A stretch of 8,980 nucleotides of DNA from an uncultured cyanobacterium (GTDB lineage: Bacteria; Cyanobacteriota; Cyanobacteriia; Cyanobacteriales; Geitlerinemataceae). The notes under the pieces were generated by a model. The model worked only from the letters and a program-made list of their open reading frames with translations. It searched no databases and was not told where the DNA came from. Below, piece by piece: positions 6,575-8,980 of this stretch (the stretch's first letter is position 1; each line of letters opens with the position of its first letter). A program made the position numbers and the translations under genes. The stretch spans positions 1 through 8,980 of the forward strand of contig CAKZKB010000296.1 of NCBI GenBank assembly GCA_937121005.1, in the 5' to 3' direction.

Positions 6575-6604
6575 TGTAGGGGTAGGGACGGGGGCGCTCC
6601 CCCT
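6575..6604. repeat. Degenerate TGTAGGGG palindromic repeat
   Basis: It begins TGTAGGGG, like the elements at 762, 1934 and 3398. It contains GGGGG (6590-6594) and CCCCC (6599-6603) as a short hairpin around CGCT, and ends in CCCTA. It appears to be a single-palindrome relative of the longer elements. Confidence 0.4.
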
Positions 6605-6694
6605 AAAGCGATCGCGCCTGTGGTATCCTGAGATTAAAAATCCATCCCCCATCTTTACCCAACGGGCGAGAGCGGCGTAAAATTTTAGCTATAA

Positions 6695-6729
6695 CCTAAA
6701 ACCTAAGTCCTAAAACCTAACACCTGACA
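6695..6729 (+). repeat. Heptamer tandem repeat, 5 units, abutting a start codon
   Basis: CCTAAAA, CCTAAGT, CCTAAAA, CCTAACA and CCTGACA run without a gap up to base 6729; the ATG of the next gene is 6730-6732. The repeat therefore occupies the whole ribosome-binding region and there is no Shine-Dalgarno sequence. Gain or loss of units would shift any upstream promoter in 7-bp steps without changing the start codon. Confidence 0.85.
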
Positions 6730-7980
6730 ATGAGAATTCAAGGCATTATCGTTTCCGACTTGCAGGGGCGCATCCACTGGCCCGCCGTGGCCACCGCCGG
6801 AATTCGCTACGCCGTCACCCACGCCACCGAAGGGGTCGATCGCGTCGCCGACACCTTCAGCCTCAACTGGGTTGCCATTCCCCAAGTGGGGTTGACGCGG
6901 GGCGCGTACCACCAGTTTCGCCCCCAAAGCGACCCCCGCCAACAAGCCGATCGCTTCTTGTCCGTCGTCCGCTTGGAAGCCGCAGACTTCCCCCCCGTAC
7001 TGGAAGTCAGCAGTACCGACGGAGTGTCCGTCGATCGCCTCACCTCCGCCCTCTCCGCCTGGTTGGGGCGCGTAGAAGCCGCCACCCAACGCCTCCCCAT
7101 TCTTCGCGTTTCCGGGAACCTATGGCGATCGCTTGGCAACCCCCGCGCCTTCTCCCGCTATCCGGTGTGGATCGTCCATCACAGCAGCGCCCTCGAACCC
7201 GCCGTCCCCGCCCCCTGGGACACTTGGACGCTATGGGAATACAGCGATCGCGCCAACGTTGCGGGGATCGTCGGCTGGACGAAAGCCAGTTGGTTTAACT
7301 GTACCCAAAAAGGGACGAGCAATCCCGATATTCTCGAGTTACAAAAACGCCTGCAAGCAACGGGTTTTTATATCGGCAAAATGGATGGAGTCTTCGGCGA
7401 TCGCACCGAAGAAGCCGTCATCGAATTCCAAACCGCCGCCGGAGAGCGCGTCGATGGCATCGTCGGCCCCAAAACCTGGAGCAAACTGGCCGGAGGCGCA
7501 GCTAGCTTCTTTAAAACCGTCACCCAAGAAAGCACCACTAGCCCAGAGATCGCCCCTGGAACCCGCTTGAGCGAACTGTTTACCAACTACCAAAGTTCCC
7601 CCCAACGGGAACAACTGCTCGAGGAGTTGCAGCAAAAGATTCCCCAACCGACATTAAAAGAATTTGCCCGCCAGTGGCGAGAGCAGGTGAAAGCCACCAA
7701 CGTTCCCATTTATCTGGTAGATGTAGCCAAATACTACCGAGGGTTGCCCCATCACGTCCGCGCCCTCGACTGGCTGCAAAAACAACTCCCCGCCGCCGAT
7801 ATCGAAGCCTTCGCCGCCGGGTGGCACGAAGCCGCAACGCTGCCGGAAACGCCCCTGTTAATCGTCGATGCCGTAGAATCCTACCGCGCCCTGCCTTACC
7901 AAAACCAGGCCCTAGAATGGTTGCACGAGCAAATGTCCCCGGAAATGCTGCGCGAGTTTGCGAGTCGCTGGCGGCGGTAG
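6730..7980 (+). CDS. Degenerate GH25-fold protein with peptidoglycan-binding domain and three 49-aa repeats
   Basis: A 416-residue protein in three parts. Residues 1-190 follow the GH25 lysozyme pattern (GIIVSDLQG at 5-13, THATEG at 30-35, GAYHQFRP at 58-65, PPVLEVS at 88-94, LWEYSD at 168-173), but the acidic catalytic positions appear lost: I7 for the Asp of GIDVS, E92 and S94 for the Asp and Glu of LDVE, and K185 for the late Asp. Lysozyme activity is therefore doubtful. Residues 197-255 are a PG_binding_1 domain (LQKRLQATGFYIGKMDGVFGDRT, then GIVGPKTWSKL). Residues 280-416 are three repeats of exactly 49 residues, with landmarks Y287/Y336/Y385 and W316/W365/W414 and the pattern Y..xP....AL.WL...FA..W. 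There is no signal peptide. It may be a cell-wall-binding protein rather than an enzyme (inference). The start is fixed by an ATG directly after heptamer repeats. Confidence 0.8.
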   Translation: MRIQGIIVSDLQGRIHWPAVATAGIRYAVTHATEGVDRVADTFSLNWVAIPQVGLTRGAYHQFRPQSDPRQQADRFLSVVRLEAADFPPVLEVSSTDGVSVDRLTSALSAWLGRVEAATQRLPILRVSGNLWRSLGNPRAFSRYPVWIVHHSSALEPAVPAPWDTWTLWEYSDRANVAGIVGWTKASWFNCTQKGTSNPDILELQKRLQATGFYIGKMDGVFGDRTEEAVIEFQTAAGERVDGIVGPKTWSKLAGGAASFFKTVTQESTTSPEIAPGTRLSELFTNYQSSPQREQLLEELQQKIPQPTLKEFARQWREQVKATNVPIYLVDVAKYYRGLPHHVRALDWLQKQLPAADIEAFAAGWHEAATLPETPLLIVDAVESYRALPYQNQALEWLHEQMSPEMLREFASRWRR

Positions 7981-7987
7981 CGCCTTG

Positions 7988-8017
7988 TTGCGACCCAGGC
8001 GCGATCGTGGGTATAGT
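7988..8017 (+). promoter_or_regulatory. Possible promoter of the lipoprotein gene
   Basis: TTGCGA (7988-7993) and TATAGT (8012-8017) are separated by 18 bp, matching four of six and five of six consensus bases. Transcription from about 8024 would give a leader of about 160 nt containing the structured region described next. A second -10-like TATATT occurs at 8149-8154 without a matching -35. Confidence 0.35.
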
Positions 8018-8040
8018 GTGACTGGGTAACTTTGGTTTGC

Positions 8041-8149
8041 CCGATCGCTTTGGAGTAAGCGGAGGGACAACGCTAGGAACTGTCCGCTTCAAATTCTCTG
8101 GGTTTGCGCCAGAGGAACTGTCAAAAGATGTGAAGCGATCCGATCGCTT
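8041..8149 (+). promoter_or_regulatory. Structured leader with alternative pairings upstream of lipoprotein
   Basis: GATCGCTT (8043-8050) is complementary to AAGCGATC (8133-8140) and would close a junction. Inside lie two hairpins: AAGCGGA (8057-8063) with TCCGCTT (8083-8089), and CTCTGG (8096-8101) with CCAGAG (8109-8114). AAGCGAT (8133-8139) can instead pair with ATCGCTT (8143-8149), so two exclusive folds exist. AGGAACTGTC is repeated directly at 8075-8084 and 8113-8122. CCGATCGCTT is repeated at 8041-8050 and 8140-8149. The pairings are seen; a regulatory RNA is inference, and CGATCG is common here by HIP1 bias. Confidence 0.35.
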
Positions 8150-8183
8150 ATATTGGATTGAGGAGTGAGGGAATCCCCCAGTG

Positions 8184-8936
8184 ATGAGACTAACAAAACT
8201 ATTTGCAACCCTTATAAGCGCCCTGGTGCTGCTCTCAGCTTGCGGTGGCGCGACGGATACGGAAACAGAAACGGGTACCAACGGCGAGACGGACGCACCC
8301 GCAGCCGAAACAACGGACGAGCCGGAGCCGGCCCTTCCCGAGTCGAAAGTGCTGCAAAAATCTCCTGAAGCCGACCAAGTTGACGACCAAGGACAGTTCC
8401 AAGAAGTTAGCATCGACAACCTCGAAACCTACCAACATCCATCGGGGCTGTTCTCGCTACAAATTCCCGCCGGCTGGACGATTAACGATAACAGCAAACC
8501 GGAAGAGGTGATTATCTTGTGGTTCGATCCGGCCCAAAATGCCTCGATCGGCGTGGATATTTTCGACGCACCGCCGGAAATCACTGACGACAATTTGTCT
8601 CAACTGTTGCAGCAGTTTCTACAAGGCACGTTCGGGACGCAAACGAATTTTGCCATGTCCGAGCCGGAAGTGCAACCCGACGGCAGCATTCGCGTAGCCT
8701 GGGGGTATGTCGAGAGTGTCGAAGGCGGGAGCGGTTGGCTGCAAGGGAACAGCTTTATCCAAAAAATAGAGGATAAGGTCTCGATTCTCAATGTGTTTGT
8801 GGTCGGTTCTCAGTTTGACGATCTGCAAGATTCCCTCTCGCGAGTGATTAACAGTTACGAGGTCGATGCTTCGGTGCAAATTCCACCTCCCCCCGCAACC
8901 CCAGAAGCAGGCGAAGCGGCTCCCGAAACACCGTAA
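8184..8936 (+). CDS. Lipoprotein with PsbP/DUF1795-like domain
   Basis: A 250-residue protein with a lipoprotein signal peptide: basic MRLTK, hydrophobic core 6-17, and lipobox LSAC with the lipidated cysteine at C20. A Thr/Glu/Ala/Pro-rich acidic linker (21-60) follows. The folded part (about 75-228) contains YQHPSGLFSLQIPAGW (83-98) and ends with a helix and strand reading LSRVINSYEV (218-227), an arrangement typical of PsbP-like and DUF1795 alpha/beta domains. The tail is Pro/Ala/Glu-rich (232-250). It is likely anchored to the outer face of the plasma or thylakoid membrane. Its specific role is unknown. I prefer ATG 8184; a GTG directly before it (8181) would add one Met. GAGG at 8167-8170 is about 13 nt upstream. 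The leader is long and structured. Heptamer repeats begin 16 bp after the stop. Confidence 0.8.
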   Translation: MRLTKLFATLISALVLLSACGGATDTETETGTNGETDAPAAETTDEPEPALPESKVLQKSPEADQVDDQGQFQEVSIDNLETYQHPSGLFSLQIPAGWTINDNSKPEEVIILWFDPAQNASIGVDIFDAPPEITDDNLSQLLQQFLQGTFGTQTNFAMSEPEVQPDGSIRVAWGYVESVEGGSGWLQGNSFIQKIEDKVSILNVFVVGSQFDDLQDSLSRVINSYEVDASVQIPPPPATPEAGEAAPETP

Positions 8937-8951
8937 GTCGCGTCGATCCAA

Positions 8952-8980
8952 TTCAGAGTTCAGAGTTCAGAGTTCAGAGT
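8952..8980. repeat. Heptamer tandem repeat, at least 4 x TTCAGAG
   Basis: Four exact units (8952-8979), then T at the window edge, so the array may continue. It is the reverse-complement form of the TCTGAAY array at 5080-5100. Confidence 0.85.

Noticed and set aside
6690..6695. TATAAC as a -10 box for the GH25-fold gene
   Set aside because: There is no -35 at a suitable distance and it overlaps the first heptamer unit; too weak to list.
7580..8419. 279-codon open frame on the - strand over the end of the GH25-fold gene and start of the lipoprotein gene
   Set aside because: It is antisense to two well-supported genes, its product is Ser/Val/Arg-rich low complexity with no motif, and it would cross the structured leader.

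Overview
The window is from a cyanobacterial chromosome. The octamer GCGATCGC (HIP1) and its core CGATCG recur throughout, inside and outside genes. The gene content is also typical: a clpR-clpP3 pair with the characteristic N-termini, a MetH ending of cyanobacterial type, and a lipoprotein with a PsbP/DUF1795-like core. Several families of 7-bp tandem repeats and palindromic intergenic repeats point to a repeat-rich, perhaps filamentous, species (inference).

Layout. 1-1737 is the 3' part of metH (+). 1738-2134 is a gene-poor gap with one doubtful small ORF and a palindromic repeat element. 2135-3379 is a von Willebrand A-domain protein (-), bracketed by perfect 19-bp palindromes. 3579-4909 is the clpR-clpP3 operon (+): an inactive subunit with all three triad residues replaced, then an active one. 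4910-5133 is packed with heptamer arrays and hairpins. 5134-5772 is a J-domain/TPR-like protein (+). 5915-6334 is a DndE homologue (+) with no other dnd gene in the window and its own extended -10 promoter. 6335-6729 holds a hairpin, heptamers, a possible decayed transposon end and a palindrome. 6730-7980 encodes a GH25-fold protein lacking the expected catalytic acids, followed by a peptidoglycan-binding domain and three exact-period 49-residue repeats. 7981-8183 is a structured leader. 8184-8936 is a lipoprotein. The window ends inside another heptamer array.

The genes do not form one pathway. MetH serves methionine synthesis, ClpP3/R and the J protein serve protein quality control, and the last two genes look cell-envelope related. 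The points most worth a second look are the orphan dndE, the degenerate muramidase with its 49-residue repeats, the folded leader with alternative pairings before the lipoprotein, a palindromic repeat apparently read in frame in the metH linker, and several unrelated repeat families that all share a 7-bp period.
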